A DNA stretch of 64,000 nucleotides from an uncultured Bacteroidota bacterium (GCA_903837525.1 CAILUU010000038.1:1-64000); one strand, 5' to 3'; positions 33,713-44,450 are shown, counted from the first letter of the stretch. Numbers and translations: made by a program. The notes: generated by a model from the sequence alone, not told the origin.

Positions 33713-36700
33713 ATGAGTTTTTCTACCAAAAACAACGTTCGTATTGTAACTGCTGCCAGTTTGTTTGATGGGCATGATGCTGCCATAAACATTATGCGTA
33801 GAATTATGCAAAGCAAAGGTGTGGAAATTATTCACCTTGGCCATAACCGAAGTGTAAAAGAAATTGTGGAAGCTGCTATAGAAGAAGATGCTCAGGGTAT
33901 TGCAATTACTAGCTACCAAGGAGGGCATGTAGAGTTTTTTAAATACATGAAAGATTTGCTTGTAGAAAATGGATGTGAACATATAAAAATTTTTGGTGGG
34001 GGCGGTGGTACAATTTTACCAAGCGAAATTGAGGAACTACACAAGTATGGAATTACAAAAATTTATAGTCCAGATGATGGTCGACATATGGGCTTAGAAG
34101 GAATGATTGAAGATGTAATTTCCAGTTGCGACTTTTCATTAAAGGGTAATGGAGAATATAAACAAGCAATGACGTTAGGCGAAGTAAAAGATGTACGAAC
34201 TATTGCCAGAAAAATTACCAATGCAGAAAATGGAGTAGAAACAAAACTTACTAAATCATCACAAACAAATACTATACCCGTTTTAGGAATAACTGGTACG
34301 GGTGGTGCAGGAAAAAGTAGCGTAACAGATGAAATTGTACGCCGCTTTTTAAACAACTTTACCGATAAAACTATTGCCGTTATTAGCGTTGACCCAAGTA
34401 AGAAAAAAACAGGGGGCGCCTTATTAGGCGATAGAATTAGAATGAATAGCATAAGCCATGGCAGGGCATATATGCGTAGCTTGGCTACTAGAGATGATAA
34501 TACTGCATTAAGTAGTTACGTTCAAGAAGCCATAGATATTTGTAAAGAAGCAAATTTTGATTTTATTATTTTAGAAAGTGCAGGCGTAGGACAAAGCGAT
34601 GTAAGTATTTTAGATTATTGCGATGTAAGTATGTATGTAATGACGCCAGAGTATGGAGCAGCATCGCAATTAGAAAAAATAAATATGCTTGATTATGCAG
34701 ATGTGGTTTGTGTAAATAAATTTGATAAAGCTGGTGCTTTAGATGCTTTTGCAGATGTATGTAAACAGTACAAACGAAACCATAGTTTGTGGACAGCTAC
34801 GAATGAAGAGTTGCCTATTATTGGCACAATGGCAAGCAAGTTTAACGATGAAGGTGTTAATCATTTATTTGAAAAATTATTAGTTGCCATTGAGAAAAAA
34901 ACCTCTACAACATTTGGTAACTATAGTTTTGGCGCAACTGCAAAAGTAACCTCTGCAATAATACCAAGTAGCCGTGTACGTTACCTAAGCGAAATAACTG
35001 CAACTATTAAAGACTACGATAATTTAGTAATAGAGCAAAGTGCTATTGCTACAAAATTGTATCAATTAAATGGAGCGTTAGAAGTTATAAAAACTAAAGG
35101 AGATGTAAATGTTATTAGTGCATTAGAACAACAAATAGAATTTTTTACGAACCAACTTACACCAGTAGCCAAAAAATTAATTACCAATTGGCCTAATAAG
35201 TTAGAAGAATACCAAAAAGATTTTTACGAATATAAAGTACGAGATAAAGTTATAAGGCAACCAATGACGGCTGTAAGCCTTAGTGGCACTCGTATTCGTA
35301 AGGTTATTTTACCAAGGTTTAAAGACTGGGGCGATTTACTTACCTGGCAAGGGCAAGAAAATGTACCGGGCAGTTTCCCCTTTACAGCAGGTGTATTTCC
35401 TTTAAAAAGAGAGGGCGAGGACCCAACCAGAATGTTTGCTGGAGAAGGCGGACCAGAGCGAACTAACAGGCGTTTTCATTATGTAAGCCAAGGCCAACCA
35501 GCAAAGCGTTTAAGTACTGCTTTTGATAGTGTTACGTTATATGGAGAAGACCCTGCACCACGGCCAGATATTTATGGCAAAGTAGGCAACAGTGGTGTAA
35601 GTATTGCAACCGTTGATGATGCTAAAAAATTGTATAGCGGTTTTGATTTATGCAGCCCAAAAACATCGGTTAGTATGACCATTAATGGGCCAGCACCTAT
35701 GCTATTAGCCTTCTTTTTAAATGCAGCTATTGACCAACAATGTGAAAAATATATTATTGAAAATAACTTAAGAGATGAAGTAAATAAAATTATTGAAGCA
35801 AAATATACTATTGATAATCTACCAAAATATATTGGGGTTGATGGTAAACCTATTCAATTACAAAAAGGCGAAATGCTAGGCAAATTGCCAGAGGGTAACG
35901 ATGGATTAGGCTTACGCTTATTAGGCCTAAGCGGTGCAGATGTTTTACCTGCAGATATTTATGCCACTATAAAAGCAAATGCTTTACAACAAGTACGTGG
36001 CACTGTACAAGCTGACATTTTAAAAGAAGACCAAGCACAAAACACCTGTATTTTTAGTACAGAGTTTGCATTAAAATTAATGGGAGATGTGCAGGAGTAT
36101 TTTATTACCCAAAAAATACGCAATTTTTATAGTGTAAGTATTAGCGGCTATCACATTGCAGAGGCTGGCGCAAACCCCATTACGCAATTAGCTTTTACCT
36201 TATCAAATGGGTTTACGTATGTAGAGTATTATTTAAGTAGAGGAATGAATATTGATGACTTTGCAGCTAATCTTTCTTTCTTTTTTAGCAACGGTATGGA
36301 TCCTGAGTATAGTGTAATTGGCAGAGTAGCTCGTAGAATTTGGGCAAAAGCCATGAAGTATAAATACAAAGCAAACAAGCGTAGCCAAATGCTAAAGTAT
36401 CATATACAAACGAGTGGTAGAAGCTTGCATGCACAAGAAATTGATTTTAACGATATACGGACAACACTACAAGCCTTATATGCTATTTATGATAACTGTA
36501 ATAGTCTGCATACTAACGCTTACGATGAGGCGATAACTACACCAACCGAAGAAAGTGTACGCCGAGCCATGGCCATTCAATTAATTATTAATAGAGAATT
36601 AGGCACTGCTAAAAATGAAAACTCCAACCAAGGAAGTTTTTTAATTGAGGAGTTAACCGATTTAGTTGAAGAAGCTGTATTAATAGAGTTTGATAGAATT

Positions 36701-37096
36701 ACAGAACGTGGTGGTGTGTTAGGTAGTATGGAACGTATGTACCAGCGCAATAAAATACAAGAAGAGAGTTTGTTTTACGAACACCAAAAACATACTGGCG
36801 AATTACCTTTAATTGGGGTAAATACTTTTTTAAGTAAAAATGGTAGTCCTACTATTTTACCTACTGAAGTGATACGTAGCACCACAAAGGAAAAGGAGCA
36901 ACAAATAATAAACGTAAAAGCCTTTTGGAAACGCAATGAACAGGCAAGTGCCCACAGATTAAGTAAATTAAAAGAAGTGGCAATAAATAATGGCAACTTA
37001 TTTGAAGAGTTGATGGAAACCGTAAAATATTGCAGTCTAGGGCAAATTACCAATGCGTTATATGAAGTGGGTGGCCAGTATAGGAGGAATATGTAG
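33713..37096 (+). CDS. icmF: Fused B12-dependent acyl-CoA mutase with chaperone GTPase (IcmF type)
   Basis: 1127 residues, three parts in one chain. (1) B12-binding domain ~1-140 with DGHD at 19-22, where H21 is the expected cobalt ligand. (2) MeaB-like G-protein chaperone ~165-410 with Walker [10 protein letters not shown] at 195-203. (3) Mutase TIM-barrel ~540-1120, with [27 protein letters not shown]. The GSFPFTAG segment is the IcmF type, not the methylmalonyl-CoA mutase type (RGPYxTMY). IcmF enzymes interconvert isobutyryl-CoA and n-butyryl-CoA, and some accept pivalyl- or isovaleryl-CoA. The gene stands alone, and its cofactor supply links it to the B12 receptor at 25253. Confidence 0.93.
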   Translation: MSFSTKNNVRIVTAASLFDGHDAAINIMRRIMQSKGVEIIHLGHNRSVKEIVEAAIEEDAQGIAITSYQGGHVEFFKYMKDLLVENGCEHIKIFGGGGGTILPSEIEELHKYGITKIYSPDDGRHMGLEGMIEDVISSCDFSLKGNGEYKQAMTLGEVKDVRTIARKITNAENGVETKLTKSSQTNTIPVLGITGTGGAGKSSVTDEIVRRFLNNFTDKTIAVISVDPSKKKTGGALLGDRIRMNSISHGRAYMRSLATRDDNTALSSYVQEAIDICKEANFDFIILESAGVGQSDVSILDYCDVSMYVMTPEYGAASQLEKINMLDYADVVCVNKFDKAGALDAFADVCKQYKRNHSLWTATNEELPIIGTMASKFNDEGVNHLFEKLLVAIEKKTSTTFGNYSFGATAKVTSAIIPSSRVRYLSEITATIKDYDNLVIEQSAIATKLYQLNGALEVIKTKGDVNVISALEQQIEFFTNQLTPVAKKLITNWPNKLEEYQKDFYEYKVRDKVIRQPMTAVSLSGTRIRKVILPRFKDWGDLLTWQGQENVPGSFPFTAGVFPLKREGEDPTRMFAGEGGPERTNRRFHYVSQGQPAKRLSTAFDSVTLYGEDPAPRPDIYGKVGNSGVSIATVDDAKKLYSGFDLCSPKTSVSMTINGPAPMLLAFFLNAAIDQQCEKYIIENNLRDEVNKIIEAKYTIDNLPKYIGVDGKPIQLQKGEMLGKLPEGNDGLGLRLLGLSGADVLPADIYATIKANALQQVRGTVQADILKEDQAQNTCIFSTEFALKLMGDVQEYFITQKIRNFYSVSISGYHIAEAGANPITQLAFTLSNGFTYVEYYLSRGMNIDDFAANLSFFFSNGMDPEYSVIGRVARRIWAKAMKYKYKANKRSQMLKYHIQTSGRSLHAQEIDFNDIRTTLQALYAIYDNCNSLHTNAYDEAITTPTEESVRRAMAIQLIINRELGTAKNENSNQGSFLIEELTDLVEEAVLIEFDRITERGGVLGSMERMYQRNKIQEESLFYEHQKHTGELPLIGVNTFLSKNGSPTILPTEVIRSTTKEKEQQIINVKAFWKRNEQASAHRLSKLKEVAINNGNLFEELMETVKYCSLGQITNALYEVGGQYRRNM

Positions 37097-37117
37097 AAGT
37101 TTATAAGCTTAATTATT

Positions 37118-37150
37118 ATAAGTAGGTTGAAAGCTCGACCTACTTATTTA
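37118..37150 (+). terminator. Terminator of the IcmF gene
   Basis: A 13-base-pair stem (ATAAGTAGGTTGA with TCGACCTACTTAT, one G-U) closes on an AAGC loop 21 bases after the stop codon, followed by TTTATAC. Confidence 0.8.
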
Positions 37151-37279
37151 TACAGTTTTGCTGTCCTTTTTCCTACTCCTAAAAAATCAAATAATACCAC
37201 CCAAAGCAGCAGTACCCAATGCAATAAAACCATTCTATTATTCATTTTTGTTTTAGTTCCCCTTTTGGTGTGGAGGGGG

Positions 37280-37879
37280 TTACATCCTCTCTTCCACTTT
37301 ACTCCAATTTACCACATTCCAAAATGCGGCTAAATAATCGGCACGGCGATTTTGGTAGTTTAAATAGTAGGCATGTTCCCATACATCGCACCCTAATATT
37401 GGCTTGCATTTACAATCAGCAACATCCATTAACGGATTGTCTTGATTGGGAGTTGAGCAAACAACCAATCCACCATCTTTAACGCCAAGCCAAGCCCAGC
37501 CGCTTCCAAAACGAGTCATCCCTGCCGCAGCAAATTTTTCTTTAAAAGCATCAAAACTTCCAAAAGCTTCGTTAATGGCAGTTGCAAGTTTTCCGCCAAC
37601 TGGCGGAGTAGCACCAGCATTGGGTGCAAGGCTTTCCCAAAAAAATGTATGGTTCCAATGGCCACCGCCATTGTTACGTACCGCTGGAGAAATGCTACCA
37701 GCATGGGCAACTAATTCCTCAATGGTTTTATTTTCGTTGTCGGTACCAGCTATGGCTTTGTTTAAATTATCTACATATGCTTGGTGGTGTTTTCCATGAT
37801 GTATTTCCATGGTTTTAGTATCAATATGAGGCTCTAATGCATTGTGTGCATAAGGCAATGGAGCTAAAGTGAATGCCAT
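37280..37879 (-). CDS. sodB: Superoxide dismutase (Fe/Mn type)
   Basis: 199 residues. Metal ligands H27 (in [11 protein letters not shown]), H77 (GHWNHTFFW), D165 and H169 (CDVWEHAYY). The GGGHWNH pattern and the [15 protein letters not shown] signature are those of the family; Fe versus Mn cannot be decided by eye. No signal peptide is seen, so it is cytoplasmic. It converges with icmF. Confidence 0.95.
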   Translation of the reverse strand: MAFTLAPLPYAHNALEPHIDTKTMEIHHGKHHQAYVDNLNKAIAGTDNENKTIEELVAHAGSISPAVRNNGGGHWNHTFFWESLAPNAGATPPVGGKLATAINEAFGSFDAFKEKFAAAGMTRFGSGWAWLGVKDGGLVVCSTPNQDNPLMDVADCKCKPILGCDVWEHAYYLNYQNRRADYLAAFWNVVNWSKVEERM

Positions 37880-37984
37880 AATTAAAGAATTAAAAAATGA
37901 ATGAATTAAAATTTAGAAATGTAAAATTACACATAAGCCGCAACAATTTAAGTACTGCTTTTATTTTCTTTCCAATTTCGGAAA

Positions 37985-38422
37985 CTACCGCTTAGCCTTA
38001 AAAAAATCTTTCATTAAAACAGCGCATTCATCTTGCAAAATACCGCCCACCAACTCGGTTTTTGGATGAAATGGATTTGAAGTTCCACAGCATTTTCGGT
38101 AACTATTTTTATCATCTGGTGCACCAAAAACAATTTTACCAATTTTACTCCAGTATAAAGCGCCACTGCACATGAGGCAGGGCTCTAGCGTTACATATAA
38201 AGTAGCTTGCGGCAAGTATTTACTGCCTAAAAAATTATAGGCTGTAGTTAAGGCTAAAATTTCGGCATGGGCAGTACTATCGTTTAATAACTCTACTTGG
38301 TTATGTGCTTTGGCAATAATGGTATTGTTTAAAACGATAATGGCACCAACAGGCACTTCATCGGCATCAAAAGCTTTTTTAGCTTGTTGCAGTGCTTGTT
38401 GCATATATTGTTCATTGGTCAT
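37985..38422 (-). CDS. tadA: tRNA adenosine deaminase TadA-like nucleoside deaminase
   Basis: 145 residues. Zinc site H52-A-E54 (TAHAEILAL) and PCLMC (C82, C85). The family deaminates adenosine 34 of tRNA-Arg(ACG) to inosine, or guanine in the GuaD branch. The PCLMCSGALYWSKI stretch is close to both branches, so the tRNA enzyme is the better but not certain call. It is divergent from the aldehyde dehydrogenase gene. Confidence 0.82.
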   Translation of the reverse strand: MTNEQYMQQALQQAKKAFDADEVPVGAIIVLNNTIIAKAHNQVELLNDSTAHAEILALTTAYNFLGSKYLPQATLYVTLEPCLMCSGALYWSKIGKIVFGAPDDKNSYRKCCGTSNPFHPKTELVGGILQDECAVLMKDFFKAKR

Positions 38423-38456
38423 ACTTTTTAAATTAACTTACAACAAAATTACGTTA

Positions 38457-39830
38457 ATGGCTTACACAAATGAATTATTGAATTTGCAAAATTATTTTAA
38501 AACAGGTGAAACAAAATCGTATGCCTTTAGGTTAAAACAATTAAAAAAATTAAAGCAAAGTATTTTAAAGCATGAAGATGACTTATATGATGCATTAAAC
38601 AAGGATTTAAAAAAGAGTAAGGAAGAAACTTGGGTTACCGAAACGGGTATGGTACTATCGGAATTAAGTGCTGCTTTAAAGCATTTAAAAAATTGGATGG
38701 AGCCAGAAAGAGTAAGTACCAATTTATTAAATATGCCAAGCAGCAGTAGAATAATACCAGAGCCGCTTGGCGTTGTATTAATTATTGGGCCATGGAATTA
38801 TCCTTTTCAGTTGGTAATAAATCCGTTGATAGGGGCTATTGCTGCTGGTAATTGTACCGTAATAAAGGGTAGTGAATTTGCATCTGCCACAGGGGCGGTT
38901 ATAAAAAAAATTATTGAAGAAACTTTTGAAGCAAACTATATTTTATTTGTAGAAGGAGATGGAGCAACTGTGGTACCTGCAATGCTAAACAACTTTACGT
39001 TTGATCATATTTTTTATACAGGAAGCACAGCTGTGGGCAAACTAATTTATAAAATGGCTGCTGAAAATTTAACCCCTGTTACTTTAGAGCTTGGAGGCAA
39101 AAGTCCCTGTGTGGTTGAAGAAGATGCTAATATAAAAATTGCGGCAAAGCGAATTGCTATTACCAAATACAGCAACTGTGGCCAAATGTGTGTAGCGCCA
39201 GACTATGTATTAGTACATAAAAATAAAAAAGATGAATTAGTAGGAGCGCTTAAAAAAAGTATTGCTGCTTTTTATGGGGAAGACAGTACTACAAATTATA
39301 ACTATGGAAAAATAATTAATGAAAAACAATTCGATAGGCTTACTAACTATTTACAACAAGGTAATATTTTATATGGCGGAAAAACAAACAAGACACAATT
39401 GTTTATTGAACCCACAATTATAGACAATGTATCGGTAGAGGATAGCATAATGAAAGATGAGATTTTTGGCCCAATACTTCCAATTATTACTTACAATACA
39501 AAAGAAGAAGCGTTGGCCATTATTGAAAAAAATAAAAACCCTTTGGCGTTTTATGTTTTTACCTCTAGCAGTAGCAACGAAAAATTTTGGATAAATAATG
39601 TAGCGTTTGGCGGCGGCTGTGTAAACAATGCTAGTTGGCATTTAACAAACCATAACTTACCTTTTGGAGGTAGAGGATTTAGTGGCACAGGTAATTATCA
39701 TGGAAAAAATAGCTTTGATACATTTAGTCATAAAAAAGCAGTGATGAAAACACCTACATGGTTTGATCCTTCTATAAAGTACCCGCCGTTTAAGGGTAAG
39801 TTGAAAATATTTAAATGGATAATAAAATAG
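38457..39830 (+). CDS. Aldehyde dehydrogenase
   Basis: 457 residues from the ATG at 38457; the open frame extends upstream only as an antisense overlap with the tadA-like gene. NAD-binding region IIGPWNYPFQL and FYTGSTAVGK, catalytic Glu in TLELGGKSP, and nucleophile Cys in NCGQMCVAPDY. The short class 3 type (fatty aldehyde, FALDH-like) fits the length and the C-terminal membrane-proximal basic stretch (KLKIFKWIIK). It is 5 bases upstream of a glutathione peroxidase gene, so the two are probably co-transcribed for lipid-peroxide-derived aldehydes, which is inference. Confidence 0.92.
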   Translation: MAYTNELLNLQNYFKTGETKSYAFRLKQLKKLKQSILKHEDDLYDALNKDLKKSKEETWVTETGMVLSELSAALKHLKNWMEPERVSTNLLNMPSSSRIIPEPLGVVLIIGPWNYPFQLVINPLIGAIAAGNCTVIKGSEFASATGAVIKKIIEETFEANYILFVEGDGATVVPAMLNNFTFDHIFYTGSTAVGKLIYKMAAENLTPVTLELGGKSPCVVEEDANIKIAAKRIAITKYSNCGQMCVAPDYVLVHKNKKDELVGALKKSIAAFYGEDSTTNYNYGKIINEKQFDRLTNYLQQGNILYGGKTNKTQLFIEPTIIDNVSVEDSIMKDEIFGPILPIITYNTKEEALAIIEKNKNPLAFYVFTSSSSNEKFWINNVAFGGGCVNNASWHLTNHNLPFGGRGFSGTGNYHGKNSFDTFSHKKAVMKTPTWFDPSIKYPPFKGKLKIFKWIIK

Positions 39831-39835
39831 TAAAA

Positions 39836-40513
39836 ATGAAAAAGTTAAAACATTTCTTTATTCTAATGGCACTACTATTAGGTAGTTTTGCTATTTATGC
39901 ACAAGTTGTAAATCGTAATTCAAAAAATATGACGTTCAGGCAAAAAGTTTTAAAAACGCTTTATCCAGCTTTTATTTGGATAACAAAAGCTGCAGGCAAA
40001 AATGTAGAAAAACTAAGCAGCACAAAAGAGCCCATTGTTTCTTTTTATACCTTAAGCGATACCCTAAATAATAATACTGCACTTAGCTTTGAAACATTAA
40101 AAGGTAAAAAAGTTTTGTTGGTAAATACCGCAAGCGATTGTGGCTACACCAATCAGTACGATGATTTACAAAAATTGAGTGAGTTGTACAAAGAAAAATT
40201 AGTAGTTATTGGCTACCCAGCAAACGATTTTAAGGAGCAAGAAAAAGGAACCGATACTGATATTGCACAATTTTGTAAACTTAATTATGGGGTAACATTT
40301 CCATTAGTTAAAAAAAGTGTGGTAATAAAATCGGCACAGCAAAACTTGGTTTTTAATTGGCTTAGCAACGCAACAAAAAATGGCTGGAATGATAAAGCGC
40401 CAAGCTGGAATTTTAGTAAATACTTAGTTAATGAAAACGGCGTATTGGTAAATTATTTTGATCCCTCTGTGACGCCGTTGGATGCGGAAGTGAAAAGCGC
40501 AATTGAACATTAA
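39836..40513 (+). CDS. Secreted glutathione peroxidase (Cys type), second paralogue
   Basis: 225 residues from the ATG at 39836, which starts a signal peptide (FFILMALLLGSFAIYAQ). Peroxidatic Cys 102 in NTASDCGYT, with GYPANDFKEQEKG and WNFSKYL conserved. It lies 5 bases after the aldehyde dehydrogenase stop; an ATG overlapping that gene by 16 bases is also in frame but would only lengthen the N-terminus. Exported without a lipobox, unlike the paralogue at 7747-8340. Confidence 0.88.
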   Translation: MKKLKHFFILMALLLGSFAIYAQVVNRNSKNMTFRQKVLKTLYPAFIWITKAAGKNVEKLSSTKEPIVSFYTLSDTLNNNTALSFETLKGKKVLLVNTASDCGYTNQYDDLQKLSELYKEKLVVIGYPANDFKEQEKGTDTDIAQFCKLNYGVTFPLVKKSVVIKSAQQNLVFNWLSNATKNGWNDKAPSWNFSKYLVNENGVLVNYFDPSVTPLDAEVKSAIEH

Positions 40514-40572
40514 TTGAACTTACCATACTTGTTTTTTACGTTATTAACCTTATCGGCAGAACATCAACTAAA

Positions 40573-41493
40573 TCACTTTCCAAAAGTACTCGGTTGCATA
40601 CTGGTATTTCTGCTATAAAATTCCATAATGCTTTGCAAAAACGCTTTAGCAAAATTTACTCTGCTTGTTTGATTATCTCTTACACCAATAAAATTACTTT
40701 CTATTTGCCAACCATACACTTTAGGGTATACTGATGATGTGTAGCGTTGTGTATTGTAGCCTCCGTCAAAGTAAGGGTCGCTTAAAAGAGGCGCAGGGTC
40801 TTGTGCAGATGGTACACAAGGAAAATTTTTATTTGCCATCAATGTGCCAAAAGCATTGGGGGTAGTTAAAAATTGGTTCTTACTTAAAAACGGATTTTGC
40901 AACAACATATTGTAGTAAGATGTTGATGAAGGTAGAATAGAAGAGGGATTGCGTAATTCGCTACCGCTTACTAAATAACCCAGCTCTAAGCGTTGCTTAG
41001 TATGCCCATGACCATGTAAATCCACAAACAAAGCCTGAGGATATTTTAGTAAAATCTTTGTAATAAAACTATCAATGCTTAAATGATAATTATTCCAAAT
41101 AGATGCAATAGAACTATTGCTACAAGTAGCTTCATTAATTTCTCTATTTTGATCAAGCTTTGTACGTTTTAAATAACTAATTACCAAATACGGTTGAATA
41201 GCATAATCTGCTTTACATACGCTGTCAATTGCATTAGCTAATTCTATAGTGCGGCTATCTGTAACAGTTGTAATGTTAGGGCATGTTCTATCAGAAATGC
41301 TTGAAGGGTTATCAGTACCACCATGCGGCACACTAATAATTAAAGGCATATTACCGTATTGTACTTCGGTGTAAAAGTCTAGCTTTTTTTTAGTTACAAT
41401 GTCTTTAGGGGGTTCAATAAAAGGCTTGTCTGGCTTGCAGCTAACTGGTAAAATCAATAAAAAAATAACACTAACTAACTGGGCATTTTTCAT
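40573..41493 (-). CDS. N-formylglutamate amidohydrolase-like lipoprotein
   Basis: 306 residues. Lipoprotein signal with lipobox LPVSC (~18). The mature part has family landmarks: SVPHGG (~57), DSRTIELA, a KLDQNREIN segment and the DLHGHG motif (~160), which in N-formylglutamate amidohydrolases bind zinc and substrate, and a late GWQIESN (Glu/Asn). Classical members are cytoplasmic enzymes of histidine breakdown; an exported lipidated form suggests another amide or peptide substrate. Its start overlaps the dus gene by 23 bases, so it is coupled to it. Confidence 0.7.
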   Translation of the reverse strand: MKNAQLVSVIFLLILPVSCKPDKPFIEPPKDIVTKKKLDFYTEVQYGNMPLIISVPHGGTDNPSSISDRTCPNITTVTDSRTIELANAIDSVCKADYAIQPYLVISYLKRTKLDQNREINEATCSNSSIASIWNNYHLSIDSFITKILLKYPQALFVDLHGHGHTKQRLELGYLVSGSELRNPSSILPSSTSYYNMLLQNPFLSKNQFLTTPNAFGTLMANKNFPCVPSAQDPAPLLSDPYFDGGYNTQRYTSSVYPKVYGWQIESNFIGVRDNQTSRVNFAKAFLQSIMEFYSRNTSMQPSTFGK

Positions 41494-42514
41494 GATAATT
41501 GATTAATTCAATCGGCGTTTTTACAAATTCGTAACCAGCATATTTTATATTAATTTCATCTAACACAGCTAAAATTTCATCAACGCTTTCAAGGGTTACT
41601 AATCTTAACCTATAATCTTTAATACCTGGCAAGCCCTTTAAATAGTTGGTGTAGTGCCTACGCATTTCAAAAATACCCACTTTAGGCCCTTTCCACTCAA
41701 ATGAACGATGTAAATGTTTTTTGCACACTTCCACTCTATCCTCAACCGTTGGCGATGGTAGGTGCTCACCCGTTTTTACAAAATGTTTTATTTCATTAAA
41801 TATCCATGGGTAGCCAATCGCTGCTCTTCCAATCATAATACCATCTACCCCATATTTATTTTTATATTCAACAGCTTTTTCTGCACTATCAATATCGCCA
41901 TTGCCAAAAATGGGGATGGTAATTCTTGGGTTTTCTTTAACCTTAGCAATTAACTCCCATTGTGCTTCTCCTTTATACATTTGGGCCCTAGTACGGCCAT
42001 GTATAGCAAGGGCTTTTATGCCAGCATCTTGCAAACGCTCTGCTACTTCTTCAATATTTTTAGTATGATCATCCCAGCCTAATCTTGTTTTAACGGTAAC
42101 GGGTAGCCTAGTACTTTTTACGCAAGCAGTTGTTAAACGTATCATTAAATCAACATCTTTTAGTACACCAGCACCAGCACCTTTTAGTGCAACTTTTTTT
42201 ACAGGGCATCCAAAATTTATATCTAATAAATCGGGGTTGGTAGCATCTACAATTTTAGAGGCTAAAGCCAGGCTATCCTCATCGCCTCCAAAAATTTGAA
42301 TACCCACAGGTTTTTCATAATCAAAAATATCAAGCTTTTGGCGGCTTTTAATAGCATCTCTAATTAGGCCTTCGCTGCTAATAAATTCGGTATACATCAA
42401 ATCTGCACCTTTATCTTTACACACCGCCCTAAATGGCGGATCGCTAACATCTTCCATAGGTGCAAGCAATAAGGGAAAATCTGGTAACTCAATATTATCG
42501 CCAATTTTTATCAT
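41471..42514 (-). CDS. dusB: tRNA-dihydrouridine synthase
   Basis: 347 residues, DusB-like. FMN-binding TIM-barrel with LAPMEDVSDPPFRAVC at the N-terminus, DINFGCPVKKV (catalytic Cys in NFGCPV), HGRTRAQMYKG, IFGNGDI and GIMIGRAAIGYPWIF. It reduces uridine in the tRNA D-loop. The downstream lipoprotein gene overlaps its 3' end. Confidence 0.93.
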   Translation of the reverse strand: MIKIGDNIELPDFPLLLAPMEDVSDPPFRAVCKDKGADLMYTEFISSEGLIRDAIKSRQKLDIFDYEKPVGIQIFGGDEDSLALASKIVDATNPDLLDINFGCPVKKVALKGAGAGVLKDVDLMIRLTTACVKSTRLPVTVKTRLGWDDHTKNIEEVAERLQDAGIKALAIHGRTRAQMYKGEAQWELIAKVKENPRITIPIFGNGDIDSAEKAVEYKNKYGVDGIMIGRAAIGYPWIFNEIKHFVKTGEHLPSPTVEDRVEVCKKHLHRSFEWKGPKVGIFEMRRHYTNYLKGLPGIKDYRLRLVTLESVDEILAVLDEINIKYAGYEFVKTPIELINYHEKCPVS

Positions 42515-42528
42515 GTTTTGTTTGATTA

Positions 42529-42571
42529 TGTAACCACAGATTAAAAAGATTTTTTACACAGATTATCACAA
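42529..42571. repeat. Dispersed CACAGATT-type intergenic repeat
   Basis: The stretch starting AACCACAGATTAAAAAGATT resembles the reverse complement of the stretch at 45202-45244 (AACCACTGATGACACTGATT on the minus strand). It sits in the divergent dus-CPBP gap. The remaining gap to 42655 has no gene. Confidence 0.6.
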
Positions 42572-42655
42572 ATTGTTTTCTTCTTTGTTTCTGTGGCAAT
42601 AAATCTTTGCTTCTGAGGCAATTGCTTATTTTTGCTTCAAAATTACAACATAATA

Positions 42656-43666
42656 ATGGCACATACAGCTACACGTAAAATTTCGTACCTGGGGCAAGCA
42701 GGTATTTTAGGCGGTTTAATAGTGGGTGGCTTAGCTGTGGCGGCATTGGTGCAGTTTATTGGTATGTCGGGCACAATAAATTTAGCCGAGTTAGATAAGT
42801 TAGATTCTAAAGTATTTATGGATAAATTATTGGTACCCGAAAATGCTAATCTTTTAAGGGTACTCCAATTTTTATCTACCTTAATAATGATGTTTTTGCC
42901 AACCTATATTTATGCCAAAATTTGCCATGCAAAACCGTTTGTGCATTTAGGATTAGTTAAAAAGCCAACAGTAGCACAATTCGTTATGGTTATATTAATT
43001 GTATTGGCCTGCTTACCCATAATAGGCGCTTTGCAAGAAGCTATGAAATTAATACCCTTTAGCAAAGAAACCTTAGTAATATTTCAAAAAGCCGAAGATG
43101 ATTATTTTAAACAAATTTTAGTAATTGGTAAAATGAATAGCTTTGGCGAATATGTATTATCGTTAGCCATGATAGCCTTACTACCAGCTATTTTTGAAGA
43201 AGTTTTATTTAGAGGCGGCATACAGAATTTATTAAGCCGTTGGTCAAAAATACCCATATTATCTATTTGTATTACGGCAGCTATATTTAGTTTTGTACAT
43301 GGCAGTTATATTGGGTTTTTACCAAGGTTTGTTTTAGGTTTTGTGTTGGGGTGGCTTTTTTATAGAACAGATAAATTGTGGCTGAGTATTTTAGCCCACT
43401 TTATAAACAATGCCCTTGGCGTTACTATGATGTATGTTATGACAAAGATGGGAAAGCCCATTACACCTAACTCTATGGAAGAAAGTTTTCCTATACTGAT
43501 AGGAGTAGCAGCGTTGGCAACACTTATTGGCTTATTGCATGCTTTTGATAAAATAAGCAAAAAAGATATTGATAAACCTGGGTTAGAAGTAGCGTTACCC
43601 GGTTATATTAACCCTAACAACCCGTTTGAAAAAAATTATGTAGCTAAAGAAAATAACCCCCAATAA
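42656..43666 (+). CDS. CPBP family intramembrane metalloprotease
   Basis: 336 residues from the ATG at 42656; the TTG at 42632 only adds a short leader. Seven or eight membrane segments; motif 1 EEVLFRGGIQ (two Glu, Arg), motif 2 FSFVHGSYIGFLPRF (His) and motif 3 HFINNALG (His, Asn), as in CAAX-processing and bacteriocin-processing (Abi) proteases. The substrate is unknown. It is 4 bases upstream of cdsA, so they share a transcript. Confidence 0.88.
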   Translation: MAHTATRKISYLGQAGILGGLIVGGLAVAALVQFIGMSGTINLAELDKLDSKVFMDKLLVPENANLLRVLQFLSTLIMMFLPTYIYAKICHAKPFVHLGLVKKPTVAQFVMVILIVLACLPIIGALQEAMKLIPFSKETLVIFQKAEDDYFKQILVIGKMNSFGEYVLSLAMIALLPAIFEEVLFRGGIQNLLSRWSKIPILSICITAAIFSFVHGSYIGFLPRFVLGFVLGWLFYRTDKLWLSILAHFINNALGVTMMYVMTKMGKPITPNSMEESFPILIGVAALATLIGLLHAFDKISKKDIDKPGLEVALPGYINPNNPFEKNYVAKENNPQ

Positions 43667-43670
43667 ATTT

Positions 43671-44357
43671 ATGGCATTAAATATAGATACCTTAAAAATC
43701 CGTAGCCTTACTGCATTAATTTTTGTAGCCATAATGTTGATGGGGTTGTTATGGAATTTTTGGAGTTTTGTTTTATTGTTTACTATTATACATTTTGGTT
43801 GTTGGTATGAATATGTAAAGCTGATAAAGAAAATATACGGCAAAAATGTTTTGTATTTTTTATTAGGCTTGATTTATATAACGATGCCAATTGTTATGAT
43901 GATTGATGTAGCACACAAATGGCACATATATACAACTGATAATACTAATTATGTTGAGTTTCTTAAAATAATACCTTGTCTAATCATTTTTTCCATTTGG
44001 ATAAACGATACTATGGCCTACCTAGTAGGTTCTGTAATTGGTAAAACACCTTTCTCTAAAATATCACCAAAAAAGACTTGGGAGGGTACGATTGGTGGGG
44101 CAATACTTTGTGTTATTGTAATTTCACTAATTGCCTATTTTACAGAACTTATCAAAGTAAAAAATGCAGCTATCATAGCAGCACTTTGTGCAATATTTGG
44201 CACCCTCGGCGATTTATTCGAAAGCAAACTTAAACGTATGGCAAATGTAAAAGACAGTGGTAGTTTTATGCCAGGCCACGGCGGCTTTTTAGATCGGTTT
44301 GATAGTTTACTATTTGCAGTACCTGCTGTTTGGATTTATATAAAGCTGTTTTTATAG
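43671..44357 (+). CDS. cdsA: Phosphatidate cytidylyltransferase
   Basis: 228 residues, at the short end for the family. Several membrane segments; the CdsA signature begins SKISPKKTWEGTIGG and continues in GDLFESKLKRMANVKDSG ... GHGGFLDRFDS, which holds the catalytic Asp pair. It makes CDP-diacylglycerol for phospholipid synthesis. Followed by psd, the order of lipid synthesis. Confidence 0.9.
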   Translation: MALNIDTLKIRSLTALIFVAIMLMGLLWNFWSFVLLFTIIHFGCWYEYVKLIKKIYGKNVLYFLLGLIYITMPIVMMIDVAHKWHIYTTDNTNYVEFLKIIPCLIIFSIWINDTMAYLVGSVIGKTPFSKISPKKTWEGTIGGAILCVIVISLIAYFTELIKVKNAAIIAALCAIFGTLGDLFESKLKRMANVKDSGSFMPGHGGFLDRFDSLLFAVPAVWIYIKLFL

Positions 44358-44450
44358 GTGTAAGGTCACTATCTAGTACTTTAAAAACTACTGACTTTGC
44401 TTAGTTAATAAATACCTAGGTAAAAAAATTTTCAACTAACAACTATAAGT

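Noticed and set aside
33680-33982. 100-residue minus-strand frame over the icmF start
   Set aside because: Antisense to a highly conserved gene with no recognisable content.
38310-38456. N-terminal extension of the aldehyde dehydrogenase
   Set aside because: The extra 49 codons are antisense to the tadA-like gene and not homologous to the family. The ATG at 38457 gives the expected N-terminus.
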